Positions 18,228 to 28,230 are shown, counted from the stretch's first letter. The stretch: DNA of 64,000 bases from Azotimanducus sp963663145 (GCA_963663145.1 OY760134.1:2170001-2234000); one strand, 5' to 3'. Translations and numbers: made by a program. The notes: generated by a model not told the origin, from the letters alone.

Positions 18228-19469
18228 TTAATACCCTTCCGTATCCTCCTCCCCAACGACGCTCTTCGGTCTGGGAATACCCAAGAGAATGAGATTGCCT
18301 ATGACGATGGAACCGATCATGGTGTAGATCATGGGTTTGAGCGTGCCGTCATGAAAGACCCCCGAGATGGCCCCGAGTATCCCGCCCATGAGGAACATGG
18401 TGATTCCCATGAGCGAAGACGCACTGCCGACCAGCCGCTTGAATTGCGTCAGGTAAAGCCCTGAGACCGCTGGTCCGATGAGTCCATTAATGCCCATGGA
18501 GAGCGCGAGCAACGGCGTGAACACAAGCACCGGAATCTCTTCAGAGCCAAGCACCAAGGCGGCCAGCGCCGTAAAGAACAGCAATTGCACGGCGCGTCCG
18601 GCACGAAACAGCGTGAAGGGTGCCACGCGGCGAATCAGGCGCGCGCTCAATAGGGTAAAAAAGAGCATGGAAACCACGTTGGCACCGAAATAGAAGGGGA
18701 ACATGGCTTCGCCAATATCAAAATACTCCAGGTACATGAAGGGTGCATGGGTGATGAACACCAGCATCAGAGACGTCACGAAGCCGTTACCCAATATGTA
18801 CATGAGCGGAACTGGTTTGCCGTCGATTCGACGCGTAATCACGGCGATGTACTGCGGCAATATACGTCTCCATCGTATTTTTCCGCCGGCATTCGGCGCC
18901 GTTTCCGGAAGTCGCGAGAAGGCAAGGAGCGCAAGCAGGCCGTAGACTCCGAGAAAAACAAAGATGGATTCCCAGCCCAAGGGCAGCATCAGGCTGCCGA
19001 TCATTGGTGCGACCAGCGGTGCCACCAGCATCACCATCATGACGATGGGAAACTTGCGTACAGCCTCACGCGTTGGGTAGGAGTCCCGCACCATGGGCAT
19101 GCACACCACACCGCACAAACCTCCACCAAAGGCCTGCAAGACCCGAAGCGCCTGTACCTGCTCTATGCCGACCGAAAAAATGATCAGTGCCGTCGCGATC
19201 AAATACATGAGCAAGCCACATAGACCCACGCCCTTGCGACCTATCTGGTCGGATATGGGGCCGCCCAAGAGCTGACCGAATGCGAACCCCACCAAATAGA
19301 GACTCAAGGTGTAATTGACCTCTACGATGCTGACCCCGAAGTCCAAGGCCATTGCCGGCATGGCAGGCAGGTAGGTGTCTATCGCGAGCGGTGTGATGGC
19401 CACCATCGCTGCGATGAGGACAAGAAAGCCACGCGGCCGGCTCGCGCTTGCGGTTGCCGGTGCGCTCAA
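18228..19469 (-). CDS. Bcr/CflA-family MFS drug-efflux transporter
   Basis: 413 residues, about 12 hydrophobic segments. The N terminus carries ITPLAIDTYLPAMPAM, the DHA1 Bcr/CflA signature in TM1, and the MFS loop 2-3 motif GPISDQIGRKGV. Members export chloramphenicol, bicyclomycin or sulfonamides by proton antiport; the substrate here is unknown. The start overlaps the stop of the enoyl-CoA hydratase gene by four bases (19466-19469), so the two are probably co-transcribed although their functions look unrelated. Confidence 0.88.
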   Translation of the reverse strand: MSAPATASASRPRGFLVLIAAMVAITPLAIDTYLPAMPAMALDFGVSIVEVNYTLSLYLVGFAFGQLLGGPISDQIGRKGVGLCGLLMYLIATALIIFSVGIEQVQALRVLQAFGGGLCGVVCMPMVRDSYPTREAVRKFPIVMMVMLVAPLVAPMIGSLMLPLGWESIFVFLGVYGLLALLAFSRLPETAPNAGGKIRWRRILPQYIAVITRRIDGKPVPLMYILGNGFVTSLMLVFITHAPFMYLEYFDIGEAMFPFYFGANVVSMLFFTLLSARLIRRVAPFTLFRAGRAVQLLFFTALAALVLGSEEIPVLVFTPLLALSMGINGLIGPAVSGLYLTQFKRLVGSASSLMGITMFLMGGILGAISGVFHDGTLKPMIYTMIGSIVIGNLILLGIPRPKSVVGEEDTEGY

Positions 19470-20308
19470 GACTTCAAAGCCTCGTTGACCTCACGCACCA
19501 GTTCAGCCACCTTAAGTTCGCCTTCGCGCATCTGCCCACCAAGTTCCAAGAACTTCGCCATCGCCTCGCGTGCCTCCGGCGTGCGCAAGGTGCGCTGAAA
19601 GAGGTAGGCCTCCTCCCTCAGCCCTTCGAGCAAAGGCCTTTCCGCCTGATTCACGGACTCTTTGGCAAGCCGCACCGCCTCCACGGGAAACGATCCCACC
19701 CGTTCGGCCAATTGATCCACAAAGGATCCGATTTCGTCGGCCTCGAATATGCGGTTCAGATAGCCCCAGCGTTCCGCGGTCTCGGCATCCAAGTCTATGC
19801 CGCCCAAGATAATCTCAAGCGCACGACCACGACCCACCAACCTTGGCAATCGCTGCGTACCCGTACCGCCAGGCAAAATGCCGACCGGCACTTCCATCTG
19901 GTTGATGACGGTCTTTCCTCTGACCCCGTAACGTAGGTCACAGCTCAAAGCGAGTTCGCTGCCGCCACCGCCTGCCCTGCCCTCGATCTGTGCGATCACG
20001 AGCTTGTCCATGGTGCGAAAGCGCTCGCACATCTGGTGGAACGGGTTGAGTGCCTGTTCGCGCACCGCCTCCCCCTCCAAGGGAAACTCGAGAATGAGCG
20101 CTATATCGAAGTGGGCGATGAAGAAATCGGCGTCAGCGCTCTTCAACACCACCACCGTCAGATCCGGGTCCGCCTCCAATTCGGCCGAGAGCTTGAGGAG
20201 CTCGACATACAGATCCTGGTTCATCAGATTGATCGGCGGGTTATCGATGGTCACCCAAGCGACCCGGTCACCAACTTCCACTTGCAGTGTTTCGTATTCG
20301 TATGCCAT
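19466..20308 (-). CDS. Enoyl-CoA hydratase/isomerase family protein
   Basis: 280 residues of the crotonase superfamily. The oxyanion-hole segment is visible as IEGRAGGGGSELALSCDLRYG, here broken between its halves IEGRAGGGGSE and LALSCDLRYG, and PVGILPGGTGTQRLPRLVG follows. The acidic residue usually placed after the second loop is not obvious, so the exact reaction (hydratase, isomerase or other) is uncertain. It starts an overlapping pair with the MFS transporter and lies 32 bp downstream of the SDR gene on the same strand; all three may be one unit. Confidence 0.85.
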   Translation of the reverse strand: MAYEYETLQVEVGDRVAWVTIDNPPINLMNQDLYVELLKLSAELEADPDLTVVVLKSADADFFIAHFDIALILEFPLEGEAVREQALNPFHQMCERFRTMDKLVIAQIEGRAGGGGSELALSCDLRYGVRGKTVINQMEVPVGILPGGTGTQRLPRLVGRGRALEIILGGIDLDAETAERWGYLNRIFEADEIGSFVDQLAERVGSFPVEAVRLAKESVNQAERPLLEGLREEAYLFQRTLRTPEAREAMAKFLELGGQMREGELKVAELVREVNEALKS

Positions 20309-20340
20309 GTGTGTTCTCCGTGATGGCCGCTTTCACGAGC

Positions 20341-21255
20341 TCATAGGTGTGCAAAAGGATCCACGCCGGTCAACTCGATAGAAATATCCCAAAGTCGCTT
20401 GGCGTGCGCTGGGTTCAGCGCACGTTCATCTGGACAACGAAGCACCGGCGGTCCCGCCACCTCGAAGGCACCTCTTGGTCCGAAGTAGTCTCCGCCGCAC
20501 GCCCCCGCATCCGTGGCGGCGCGTAGGGTTGGCAAGGCTCCCTGACGGGGGGTGTTCACAAACGGCACCGCCAGCGGCAAGAGTATCTGTTGCACCAGCT
20601 TCGGCATGTCTCGGCCAAGTTCCGTCAGCGCGCCTCCGGGATGACAGGCAAGCGAAACGATTGAACAGTCTCGCTCCCGCAGGCGCCGTTCAAGCTCGAA
20701 GGTGAAGTGCAGATTGGCCAGCTTGCTCATCGCATAGCGGGCAAACATGCGATAGGAATCAACCGCCTGAAGATCGTCCCATTCCATAATCGCCATCCTG
20801 TGCCCATTGCTCGACACATTGACGACTCTGGCATCCCCGGTTTCTTCAAGCCTCGCGAGCAGATGTCCGGTCAGCGCAAAAGGGCCTAGGTGATTGACCC
20901 CGAAGTGCGCTTCAAACCCGTCCTTGGTCACGGCACGCTGCCTCGAAACAAGGCCGGCGTTGTTGATCAGACAGTCGAGGCGCGGCTCTTTGAGCACCTC
21001 ATCGGCGGCCTCACGCACCAAGGCGAGGTCCGCTAGGTCCAACAAGATGAGTTTCACGTCCGCCTCCGGTACCTGGCTTAAGATCTGCTCGCAAGCTGCC
21101 CGCCCCCGTTCTTCCGACCGGCAGCCGAGCAACACGCGCGCACCGCACATCGCAAGTACCAAGGCGGCCTCGAATCCGATACCGGTATTGGCACCCGTTA
21201 CCAGGAACACGCGTCCTGACTGTGACGGCACGTCAGCTTCCGAGTATGCTTTCAT
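20341..21255 (-). CDS. Short-chain dehydrogenase/reductase (retinol dehydrogenase-like)
   Basis: 304 residues. Cofactor motif TGANTGIG lies near residue 19 and the NNAG motif (LINNAG) near residue 100. The catalytic Tyr-Lys should be in YRMFARYAMSKLAN, with Ser in VVNVSSNGHR, giving the layout of classical SDRs resembling eukaryotic retinol dehydrogenases. The ATG at 21255 follows a purine-rich GAGAG. An upstream start at 21399 would add 48 residues that lie over the divergent lipoprotein gene and do not look like SDR sequence. The substrate is unknown. Confidence 0.86.
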   Translation of the reverse strand: MKAYSEADVPSQSGRVFLVTGANTGIGFEAALVLAMCGARVLLGCRSEERGRAACEQILSQVPEADVKLILLDLADLALVREAADEVLKEPRLDCLINNAGLVSRQRAVTKDGFEAHFGVNHLGPFALTGHLLARLEETGDARVVNVSSNGHRMAIMEWDDLQAVDSYRMFARYAMSKLANLHFTFELERRLRERDCSIVSLACHPGGALTELGRDMPKLVQQILLPLAVPFVNTPRQGALPTLRAATDAGACGGDYFGPRGAFEVAGPPVLRCPDERALNPAHAKRLWDISIELTGVDPFAHL

Positions 21256-21356
21256 GCGTCTCTCATCTTGCTTTGTGGAATATGCACCATACGCGATTAT
21301 TACAGTTTCCAATTTTCGCAAAATCGCCATCGAATCCTGCCGTAAATGAATCCACA

Positions 21357-24300
21357 TTGCACGAATGGTCAACCAACCGAACGACCCGCACGGCGGCATG
21401 CCTCAAGCTCACATGTGCAACCCTCCTGCTCGCCGCCTGTGGCGGCGGAGGAGGCTCCGGCGGAGGAGGCGAGCCGCCTGAACCTCCCAATCCGCCTAAC
21501 CCGCCGCCGTCGCAACTCACCCACTGCGAAGGCAACGAAAACGGCGTTTTCATCAACGTTTCATCCGCCTTGGGACTCTGCTACGACGCGACGCAAGAGG
21601 ACACACTCGATGGCGACGAGGCGGCACATTCGAGCGGCGGCCTTGCGCTTGTCGACATTGACCGCGACGGCCAACTCGAACTCCTCGTGGCGCACGGCGA
21701 TCATTCGAAAGGTCGTCTGTTTCGTTACAACGGGGAACGGTTCATTGCTATTGAAGACGGGCTCGGCATTGCGCCCTCGCGCCTTGACAAGGCCGGCTAC
21801 TTTGTTGATCTCGATGCCGACGGCTGGCCCGACTTTGTGTCTGTGCAGGAAAACAGCGTCGAGACTTTTGCCAATGATCAATCCGGTCGATTCAGCCTGT
21901 CGGAGCGCTTTGGCATCCTCCACGACCGGCCCACCCATTCGATGGTGGCGGCCGACATCGATCTTGATGATGATCTCGACCTCTTCTTCGCGCACTTTGG
22001 CGGTCAGCGGCCAGCGGAACTTTCTCAATACTTGTGGCGCAATCTTGGTTCCGGCGAATTTGAAGACCAGACCGAACGCGTGTGGATATACGCCCGTTCT
22101 GGGGATTCGGATTCGGAGTCCTTGGAAGCCGTCTACTCGGCGCAATTTTCAGATGTGCGCCCCGACCGCTACCCCGATCTGCTGGTCGCCGGCTACCCAG
22201 TCGCGAGCCGCACATACAAGAATCAAGCGGGGCGTGACTTTCGCGACGTGACCGATGCCACCGTCACGCAGAACTATGGACGCGGCTCGGCGCTCGGCGA
22301 CTATGATTCCGATGGCGATTTTGATTGGTTCGTGGCCGGTGCCGCCGAAGGCGAAGAAGCGGACTATGTCGGCAACCGCCTCTATCAAAACGATGGCAAC
22401 GGAAATTTCGAAGATGTGGCCGAAGCCGCCGGCCTCCTGGACACCGGCGACGCTTGGGGCGCTTGCTTCGCCGATTTTGACAATGATCGAAACCTCGACC
22501 TGTTCATCACCCAGGAAGGCGGGTCACGACTCTACATGTCCAATGCAGACGGAAGTTTTTCGGATTCCACGGGAACGCTCGGCATTGCCCACAATGGAAG
22601 CGGGCGCGGGCTGGTATGCGCCGACTACGATCGCGATGGCAAAGTGGATATTTTCATTGCCAATCAAGGCAATTCCCCCAAGGTCTACAAGAACGACCAC
22701 GCCAATAGCAATCACTATTTGAGCATTGACTTGACCGCGACGGGTGGTAACCGAGACGCCATTGGGGCGCTCGTCACGGTGATTTCCGAATCCGGTACAC
22801 AAGTTCGCGAAATGCGGCTCGGAGCAACCTACTTGTCGCAAGGCCCATCAACCTTGCACTTTGGGCTCGGCCCTGACTCGAAAGTGGACAGGGTGGAAGT
22901 CAAGTGGCCCGGGCCCGGCAGGCAGGTAACATCCTTTCACGACATCAATGCCGATCAATACATCACCTTGGAAAAGCCGCCCCCGGAACCGCTCGCGCTC
23001 GTTGTCGCAGGGGGAGAGGGAAGAGGACTCTACCTTCCGGGGGAAGAAGTCCCGATTCGCGCAAACGAGGCACCCGAAGGATTGAGCTTCAGCCATTGGT
23101 CGAGCACAGGTGGCGGCAGCTTTGTGGATCGACGTTCCTCAGTTACCAGCTTCATCATGGGCCACGAGGAGACGACGCTTCGCGCCAATTTTCTGCCGGG
23201 TCCCAGCTTTCGAGATGCGGACATTTCCATCGCTCGCAAGTGGAACGAAGTGCTGCTTGATGCGATTCGCAATGACTTGGCGCGCCCGGTCGTGCATGCT
23301 CGCAACCTCTTTTATCTGTCCGCGGCCATGTACGACGGATGGGCATTTTTCCAAGACACCGCCTCTGCGTATCTCTTTGAAAACTCCGCAGAGCCAGATC
23401 CATGCACGCGAGCGAGAGACTCAGAACAGATTGAGGATGCCGCCCGCGCTCAAGAAGTGGCGCTCAGTTTCGCCGCCTACCGCCTGATCCGGCATCGATT
23501 CGACCAATCGCCCGGACGCCTCGGCATCATCGAAAACGCCAAAACACTGATGGGTGCGATTCAAGTCGATGCTGGATTCGATGCCGCCGACCCTGCCTAC
23601 AGCAGCGACGAATACGCCGCCCAAATCGGCAATCGCATCGCGAATTGCTACATCCTATTTGGGCTTGGGGACGAATCGAACGAATCCGAAGACTACGCGA
23701 ATCGACACTATAAACCGGCGAACAGTGCGCTCGAGCCGCACCTGCCGGGCAACCCGAACATCAGGCTGCTTGATCGCTGGCAGCCGCTGCGTCTTCGGGA
23801 ATTTGTCGACCAAGCCGGAAATCCATCCGAATCGGAGCCCGCCTTTATCGGTGCCGAATGGGGAAGCGTCCGACCTTTTGCGCTCGCTGAACTCGACCTC
23901 AGCATCAATTCGCGCGACGATGGCGAATATTGGGTCTACCATGATCCGGGCGCGCCTCCGAGCATCAAAGGCGAGCACTCACGCCTCTACAAATGGGGGT
24001 TTTCGCTAGTCGCCGTGTGGGCTTCACACCTGTCTCCAGAGGATGGCGTGGAGATCGATATTTCGCCCGGCAGCATCGGCGATATTGAAGCGTATCCCGA
24101 CCGGTTCGCGGACTACCAGGACTTTTACTTGGATCAGGGAGGCGTTTCAGGGAGCCGTGGTCATGCGATGAATCCGGTGACTGCCCAACCATACGATGCC
24201 CAAATCGTACCGCGCGGCGATTACACGAGAGTGCTCGCCGAATTCTGGGCGGATGGTCCGGACTCGGAAACCCCTCCCGGGCACTGGTTCGTGATACTCA

Positions 24301-25076
24301 ACAGCGTCCAAGACCATGCGGAATTTCAACGCGATTTCAAGGGACTTGGGGAAATGTTGAACCCGCTCGAATGGGATATCAAAGCCTACTTCGCACTCGG
24401 CGGCGCCATGCACGATGCCTCCGTCGCAGCTTGGGGCGCCAAGGGATGGTACGACTATGTGCGACCCATCTCGGCATTGAGAGCCATGGCGGACCGAGGC
24501 CAAAGCAGTGACTCAACCCTTCCCTCCTACCATGCGACGGGCATCCCCTTGAAGCCGGGCTATGTCGAATTGGTGACGCAGGGTGATTCGCTGGTGGGAG
24601 AGGGCAACGAGCATCTGGGTAAGATCAAGTTTAAGTCTTGGCGCGGCCCCGACCAGATCGCGAATGTCCGCGAAGATGCGGCGGGGGTCGGTTGGATACT
24701 GGCCGAAAACTGGTGGCCTTATCAGCGCCCAACCTTCGTCACGCCGCCATTTGCCGGCTACGTCTCTGGTCACTCAACCTATTCGCGTGCGGCTGCGGAA
24801 GTCTTGACAGCACTCACGGGAAGCGCCTTTTTTCCCGGTGGCAAGAGTGGATTCGAGATCAAGGCCAATGATTTTCTCGTGTTCGAGCGCGGCCCGTCGG
24901 TCGACTTGACGCTCGAATGGGCAACCTACCGGGACGCCGCAGACCAAAGCGCCCTTTCACGCATCTGGGGAGGAATTCACCCTCCCATCGACGACATCCC
25001 CGGCCGACTCATGGGCCGACGCGTCGGTGAAGACGCCTTCAGACTCGCCGAGGAGTACTTCGACGGCATCAGGTGA
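21357..25076 (+). CDS. Large lipoprotein: FG-GAP/VCBS repeats, ASPIC/UnbV domain, vanadium-haloperoxidase-like C terminus
   Basis: About 1239 residues. A signal peptide with lipobox LLLAAC is followed by a glycine then proline-rich linker. Next come repeated Ca-binding-type loops (DIDRDGQ, DLDADGW, DIDLDDDLD, DYDSDGDFD, DFDNDRNLD, DYDRDGK) that mark an FG-GAP/VCBS propeller. An ASPIC/UnbV segment follows (REMRLGATYLSQGPS, FGLGPDSKVD). The last ~600 residues look like vanadium-dependent haloperoxidase/PAP2 relatives, with YVSGHSTYSRAAAEVL and WGGIHPPIDD. The start is uncertain: TTG 21357 gives a normal 28-residue signal peptide, while ATG 21282 would make it over 50 residues. It is probably a cell-surface protein; halide or phosphate chemistry is an inference. 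Confidence 0.78.
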   Translation: MHEWSTNRTTRTAACLKLTCATLLLAACGGGGGSGGGGEPPEPPNPPNPPPSQLTHCEGNENGVFINVSSALGLCYDATQEDTLDGDEAAHSSGGLALVDIDRDGQLELLVAHGDHSKGRLFRYNGERFIAIEDGLGIAPSRLDKAGYFVDLDADGWPDFVSVQENSVETFANDQSGRFSLSERFGILHDRPTHSMVAADIDLDDDLDLFFAHFGGQRPAELSQYLWRNLGSGEFEDQTERVWIYARSGDSDSESLEAVYSAQFSDVRPDRYPDLLVAGYPVASRTYKNQAGRDFRDVTDATVTQNYGRGSALGDYDSDGDFDWFVAGAAEGEEADYVGNRLYQNDGNGNFEDVAEAAGLLDTGDAWGACFADFDNDRNLDLFITQEGGSRLYMSNADGSFSDSTGTLGIAHNGSGRGLVCADYDRDGKVDIFIANQGNSPKVYKNDHANSNHYLSIDLTATGGNRDAIGALVTVISESGTQVREMRLGATYLSQGPSTLHFGLGPDSKVDRVEVKWPGPGRQVTSFHDINADQYITLEKPPPEPLALVVAGGEGRGLYLPGEEVPIRANEAPEGLSFSHWSSTGGGSFVDRRSSVTSFIMGHEETTLRANFLPGPSFRDADISIARKWNEVLLDAIRNDLARPVVHARNLFYLSAAMYDGWAFFQDTASAYLFENSAEPDPCTRARDSEQIEDAARAQEVALSFAAYRLIRHRFDQSPGRLGIIENAKTLMGAIQVDAGFDAADPAYSSDEYAAQIGNRIANCYILFGLGDESNESEDYANRHYKPANSALEPHLPGNPNIRLLDRWQPLRLREFVDQAGNPSESEPAFIGAEWGSVRPFALAELDLSINSRDDGEYWVYHDPGAPPSIKGEHSRLYKWGFSLVAVWASHLSPEDGVEIDISPGSIGDIEAYPDRFADYQDFYLDQGGVSGSRGHAMNPVTAQPYDAQIVPRGDYTRVLAEFWADGPDSETPPGHWFVILNSVQDHAEFQRDFKGLGEMLNPLEWDIKAYFALGGAMHDASVAAWGAKGWYDYVRPISALRAMADRGQSSDSTLPSYHATGIPLKPGYVELVTQGDSLVGEGNEHLGKIKFKSWRGPDQIANVREDAAGVGWILAENWWPYQRPTFVTPPFAGYVSGHSTYSRAAAEVLTALTGSAFFPGGKSGFEIKANDFLVFERGPSVDLTLEWATYRDAADQSALSRIWGGIHPPIDDIPGRLMGRRVGEDAFRLAEEYFDGIR

Positions 25077-25093
25077 TCGAGTTGCTGTCCGGC

Positions 25094-25567
25094 TTATTGC
25101 TGCGCCTGTTGCTGCGCGCGCAGCACGCCCTGGGCGTAAAGGGCGTCGAAATTGATCGGTGCCAACTTAAGCGGAGGAAACCCACCCTTCAGAGCCAGCG
25201 AATCTATGGTCTCTCGCACGTAAGGGAACAGGGTTGTCAGACAAAAGGTGCCCATCACCTGATGCATTTGCGGTTCGTTGAATCCTTCAATACCAAAAAT
25301 GCCGGCCTGCTGCACTTCAATGATAAAGGCGCTTTCTCCTTCGCGAACCTTGCCTTCAAGCCGCGTTGTCAGAATCACTTCGTACCTCGGCCCGCCAAGC
25401 GACTTGGTGGAAGCGTTAAAGTCTACTTGAATTCGAGGCTCTAAGGATTCCGAAAATACCTGCGGCGCCAAGGGGGACTCAAAGGACACATCCTTCAAAT
25501 ACATGTGTTCGAGACGCACCTCCGGTGTCAGGCTTGTCGCCTCGCTTTGATTGTCGGCATCTGCCAT
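25094..25567 (-). CDS. secB: Protein-export chaperone SecB
   Basis: 157 residues. The family features are plain: an acidic N terminus, YLKDVSFESPLAPQVF, EVQQAGIFGIEGF, and LFPYVRETIDSLALKGGFPP. SecB is a cytoplasmic tetramer that holds presecretory proteins unfolded and hands them to SecA. I place the start at 25567 (MADADNQSEA), which gives the usual length; a longer frame upstream is unrelated. In many gammaproteobacteria secB sits beside grxC or gpsA, but here it neighbours gnd and the large lipoprotein gene. Confidence 0.95.
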   Translation of the reverse strand: MADADNQSEATSLTPEVRLEHMYLKDVSFESPLAPQVFSESLEPRIQVDFNASTKSLGGPRYEVILTTRLEGKVREGESAFIIEVQQAGIFGIEGFNEPQMHQVMGTFCLTTLFPYVRETIDSLALKGGFPPLKLAPINFDALYAQGVLRAQQQAQQ

Positions 25568-25643
25568 TTGAACGCCCGTATGTTTCGCGCCGGACAGTCT
25601 ATCTGGTACAACCCGGCAGGGATAGTCAAGAAGTGCCACGCCC

Positions 25644-26624
25644 CTACCCTGACTCGTTATGCCCCCCAAAGCCCTTGCGCAGAGCCGATAAAAACCTATT
25701 GGCCATGCTCGACTCCCGTTGAGATTGAAAGCGCGCATACATGGCCGATGCGAGCGCCGGCACCGGCACGCCGGACTCGATTGCCGCCTGCATGGCCCAT
25801 CGGCCTTCACCGGAATCAGAGACACGATGCGCGTGGGAAGAAAGTTCGGCATCCTCGGCAAGCGCCTCGGCTCCTAAATCGAGCAGCCAAGAAGTGATTA
25901 CGCTACCGCGTCGCCAGAGTTCCGCAATTTCCGCCGCATCTAGCTGCAATCGGCGCTCAGCGGGCAAGGTCTCGTCGCCGCGAGCGCCCATGAGTTCGAA
26001 GCCCTCGGCATAGGCTTGCATCATCCCGTACTCGATGGCGTTGTGCACCATCTTGACGAAGTGACCGGCCCCGGCTCCTCCGCAATGCAGATATCCCCGT
26101 TCCGCCGTGGACCCCTCTGAGCGACCCGGCACGGCACGCGGGAGACCGCCCTGGCCCGGTGCCAAGCTCTCAAAGAAGGGGATCAGCCGTTGAACAGCCC
26201 GCTCAGGACCGCCGATCATCAGACAATAGCCCCGCTCAAGCCCAAACACGCCGCCGCTGACGCCCACATCAACATAGTCGATGCCATAATCGGCCAATGC
26301 CCGGCTACGCGCCCAGTCCTCTTCCCAGTGAGAATTCCCCCCGTCGATCAGAATATCTCCGGCTTCCATAGAACCTGCGAGATCGGAAATCGTCTGTCGC
26401 GTAATCTTCCCGGAAGGCAACATCATCCAGACCACCCGCGGCGGTGCGCATTGCGCGATGACGTCATTGAGATTGCCGACAGGCCTTGCCCCTTCCCCGG
26501 CAAGCGCCAAGCGCGCAGTCTCATCAGGATCGAACACCACGCAGGCGTGTCCGGCGCGCAAAAGTCGGCGCACCATATTGCCGCCCATGCGACCCAAACC
26601 GAGCATGGCGAAAGAAGCTTGCAT
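25644..26624 (-). CDS. gnd: 6-phosphogluconate dehydrogenase, decarboxylating (short form)
   Basis: 326 residues, the short Gnd/YqeC-type form rather than the ~470-residue form. The NAD(P)-binding motif LGLGRMGGNM is at residues 8-17. DGGNSHWEED, the substrate-binding VGVSGGVFGLERG and the catalytic-Lys segment GAGHFVKMVHNAIEYGMMQ follow in the expected order. The reaction converts 6-phosphogluconate to ribulose-5-phosphate and CO2. I chose MQASFAMLG at 26624, since it follows a purine-rich stretch and begins right at the Rossmann fold. No other pentose-phosphate gene is adjacent. Confidence 0.88.
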   Translation of the reverse strand: MQASFAMLGLGRMGGNMVRRLLRAGHACVVFDPDETARLALAGEGARPVGNLNDVIAQCAPPRVVWMMLPSGKITRQTISDLAGSMEAGDILIDGGNSHWEEDWARSRALADYGIDYVDVGVSGGVFGLERGYCLMIGGPERAVQRLIPFFESLAPGQGGLPRAVPGRSEGSTAERGYLHCGGAGAGHFVKMVHNAIEYGMMQAYAEGFELMGARGDETLPAERRLQLDAAEIAELWRRGSVITSWLLDLGAEALAEDAELSSHAHRVSDSGEGRWAMQAAIESGVPVPALASAMYARFQSQRESSMANRFLSALRKGFGGHNESG

Positions 26625-26702
26625 GTATCTCACGTCCTCGCAGGACCCCACGACTATTTCCAATCGCTTATGCTAAACGCTTGTGCAGGCATCGGTATAG
26701 CG

Positions 26703-26937
26703 TTGACAACGCCTCTCGCAATGGTGGTATATTGCTCCCTGCGTAGCGCTGAAGTCGCGTCCTTTCGTCCGAAAGCAGAAATTCCTGCAAAGGAAAAGTA
26801 AGGGAAAGGTAAAGGAAAAAAGACCCGGCGCGACTAGCCACCTACCTATTTCGCGCATCCGCTTCACCTATTGGAACCATGCCCTGCGCGAAATGGCGAA
26901 AGACTCAATTTCCGTTTTCCATGGACACACCCAGAGA
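26703..26937 (+). promoter_or_regulatory. Putative rho promoter and leader
   Basis: TTGACA (26703-26708) and an extended -10 TGG-TATATT (26725-26733) are separated by 19 bp and point toward rho. The implied 5' leader is about 195 nt, with a purine-rich stretch (26780-26822) and then a C-rich, G-poor stretch (about 26838-26890). Long leaders with such composition fit autogenous Rho-dependent attenuation known for rho in other bacteria, but this is inferred. Confidence 0.4.
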
Positions 26938-28200
26938 ATGAACCTTGCAGACCTGAAGCGTCAACCAGTCACCAATCTGGTCGAACTTGCAAAAGAACTT
27001 GGCCTCGAAAATCTCGCCCGTTCCCGCAAACAAGAAGTCATCGCGGCGATTCTCCGGCGCCAAACCAAAAATGGCGAAGAAATCATGGCGGAGGGCACCC
27101 TTGAAATCCTGCCGGACGGCTTTGGGTTCATTCGCTCTCCGGATAGTTCCTATCTGGCGGGGCCGGACGATGTCTATGTCAGCCCAAGCCAAATCCGTCG
27201 TTTTGGACTTCGCACCGGCGATGGCCTGTCTGGGAAAATCCGCCCGCCGAAAAACGGCGAGCGCTATTTCGCCTTGCTGCAAGTTGACGACATCAATGGT
27301 GCCGAACCTTCCGCCCGCAAGGACCTGGTGTTATTCGAGAACCTCACGCCCCTGTTTCCCGACGAGCGGTTGGTGCTCGAACGCGGGAACGGCAGCACGG
27401 AGGATGTCGCAGCGCGAATCGTGGATTTGATCGCGCCCATCGGGAAGGGCCAACGCGGTCTCATCGTCTCTCCGCCCAAGGCGGGCAAGACCCTGATGCT
27501 GCAAAACATCGCGCAATCCATCACCGCCAACAACCCAGAGGTCGTCCTGATCGTATTGCTGATCGACGAACGGCCGGAAGAAGTCACCGAGATGCAGCGC
27601 TCCGTGCGCGGCGAGGTGGTCGCCAGCACCTTTGATGAGAACGCCACCCGCCACGTCCAAGTCGCGGACATGGTGATCGAAAAGGCTCGCCGCCTTGTCG
27701 AACACCGCAAGGACGTCGTGATCCTGCTTGACTCCATCACGCGATTGGCTCGTGCGTACAACACCGTCCAGCCCTCCACTGGGCGCGTACTCACGGGTGG
27801 TGTGGATGCCAACGCACTTGAGCATCCCAAGCGTTTCTTCGGTGCCGCGCGCAACATCGAGGAAGGTGGCAGCCTGACGATCATCGCCACCTCGCTCATA
27901 GATACCGGCTCCAAGATGGACGAAGTGATCTACGAGGAATTCAAGGGCACGGGCAACCAAGAACTGCACCTTGAGCGCAAGATCGCCGAAAAGCGCGTGT
28001 TCCCGGCCATCAACATCCGTCGCTCGGGCACGCGCCGCGAGGAACGCCTGCTTTCCGACGAGGACTATGCCCGCGTGGTGATTTTGAGGCGGCTATTGCA
28101 TGAGATGGACGATATCGCTGCCATCGAATTTCTGATCGATAAGCTCAAGGGCGTGAAGACCAACGAAGAGTTTTTCTTGTCCATGCGTGGGGGACGCTGA
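26938..28200 (+). CDS. rho: Transcription termination factor Rho
   Basis: 420 residues, full length for the family. The N-terminal helix bundle starts MNLADLKRQP. The primary RNA-binding cold-shock-like domain has LEILPDGFGFIRSPDSSYL and DDVYVSPSQIRRFGLRTGD. The ATPase has Walker A SPPKAGKTLML, VLLIDERPEEVTEMQRSV and the Q-loop/R-loop region VDANALEHPKRFFGAARNIE. Rho is an RNA helicase hexamer that ends transcripts. An alternative start at 26893 would add 15 residues; MNLADLK is the usual beginning. It is monocistronic here, with no trxA upstream. Confidence 0.96.
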   Translation: MNLADLKRQPVTNLVELAKELGLENLARSRKQEVIAAILRRQTKNGEEIMAEGTLEILPDGFGFIRSPDSSYLAGPDDVYVSPSQIRRFGLRTGDGLSGKIRPPKNGERYFALLQVDDINGAEPSARKDLVLFENLTPLFPDERLVLERGNGSTEDVAARIVDLIAPIGKGQRGLIVSPPKAGKTLMLQNIAQSITANNPEVVLIVLLIDERPEEVTEMQRSVRGEVVASTFDENATRHVQVADMVIEKARRLVEHRKDVVILLDSITRLARAYNTVQPSTGRVLTGGVDANALEHPKRFFGAARNIEEGGSLTIIATSLIDTGSKMDEVIYEEFKGTGNQELHLERKIAEKRVFPAINIRRSGTRREERLLSDEDYARVVILRRLLHEMDDIAAIEFLIDKLKGVKTNEEFFLSMRGGR

Positions 28201-28230
28201 GAGATTCGAATTCGGGGGCAATCCGACGGC

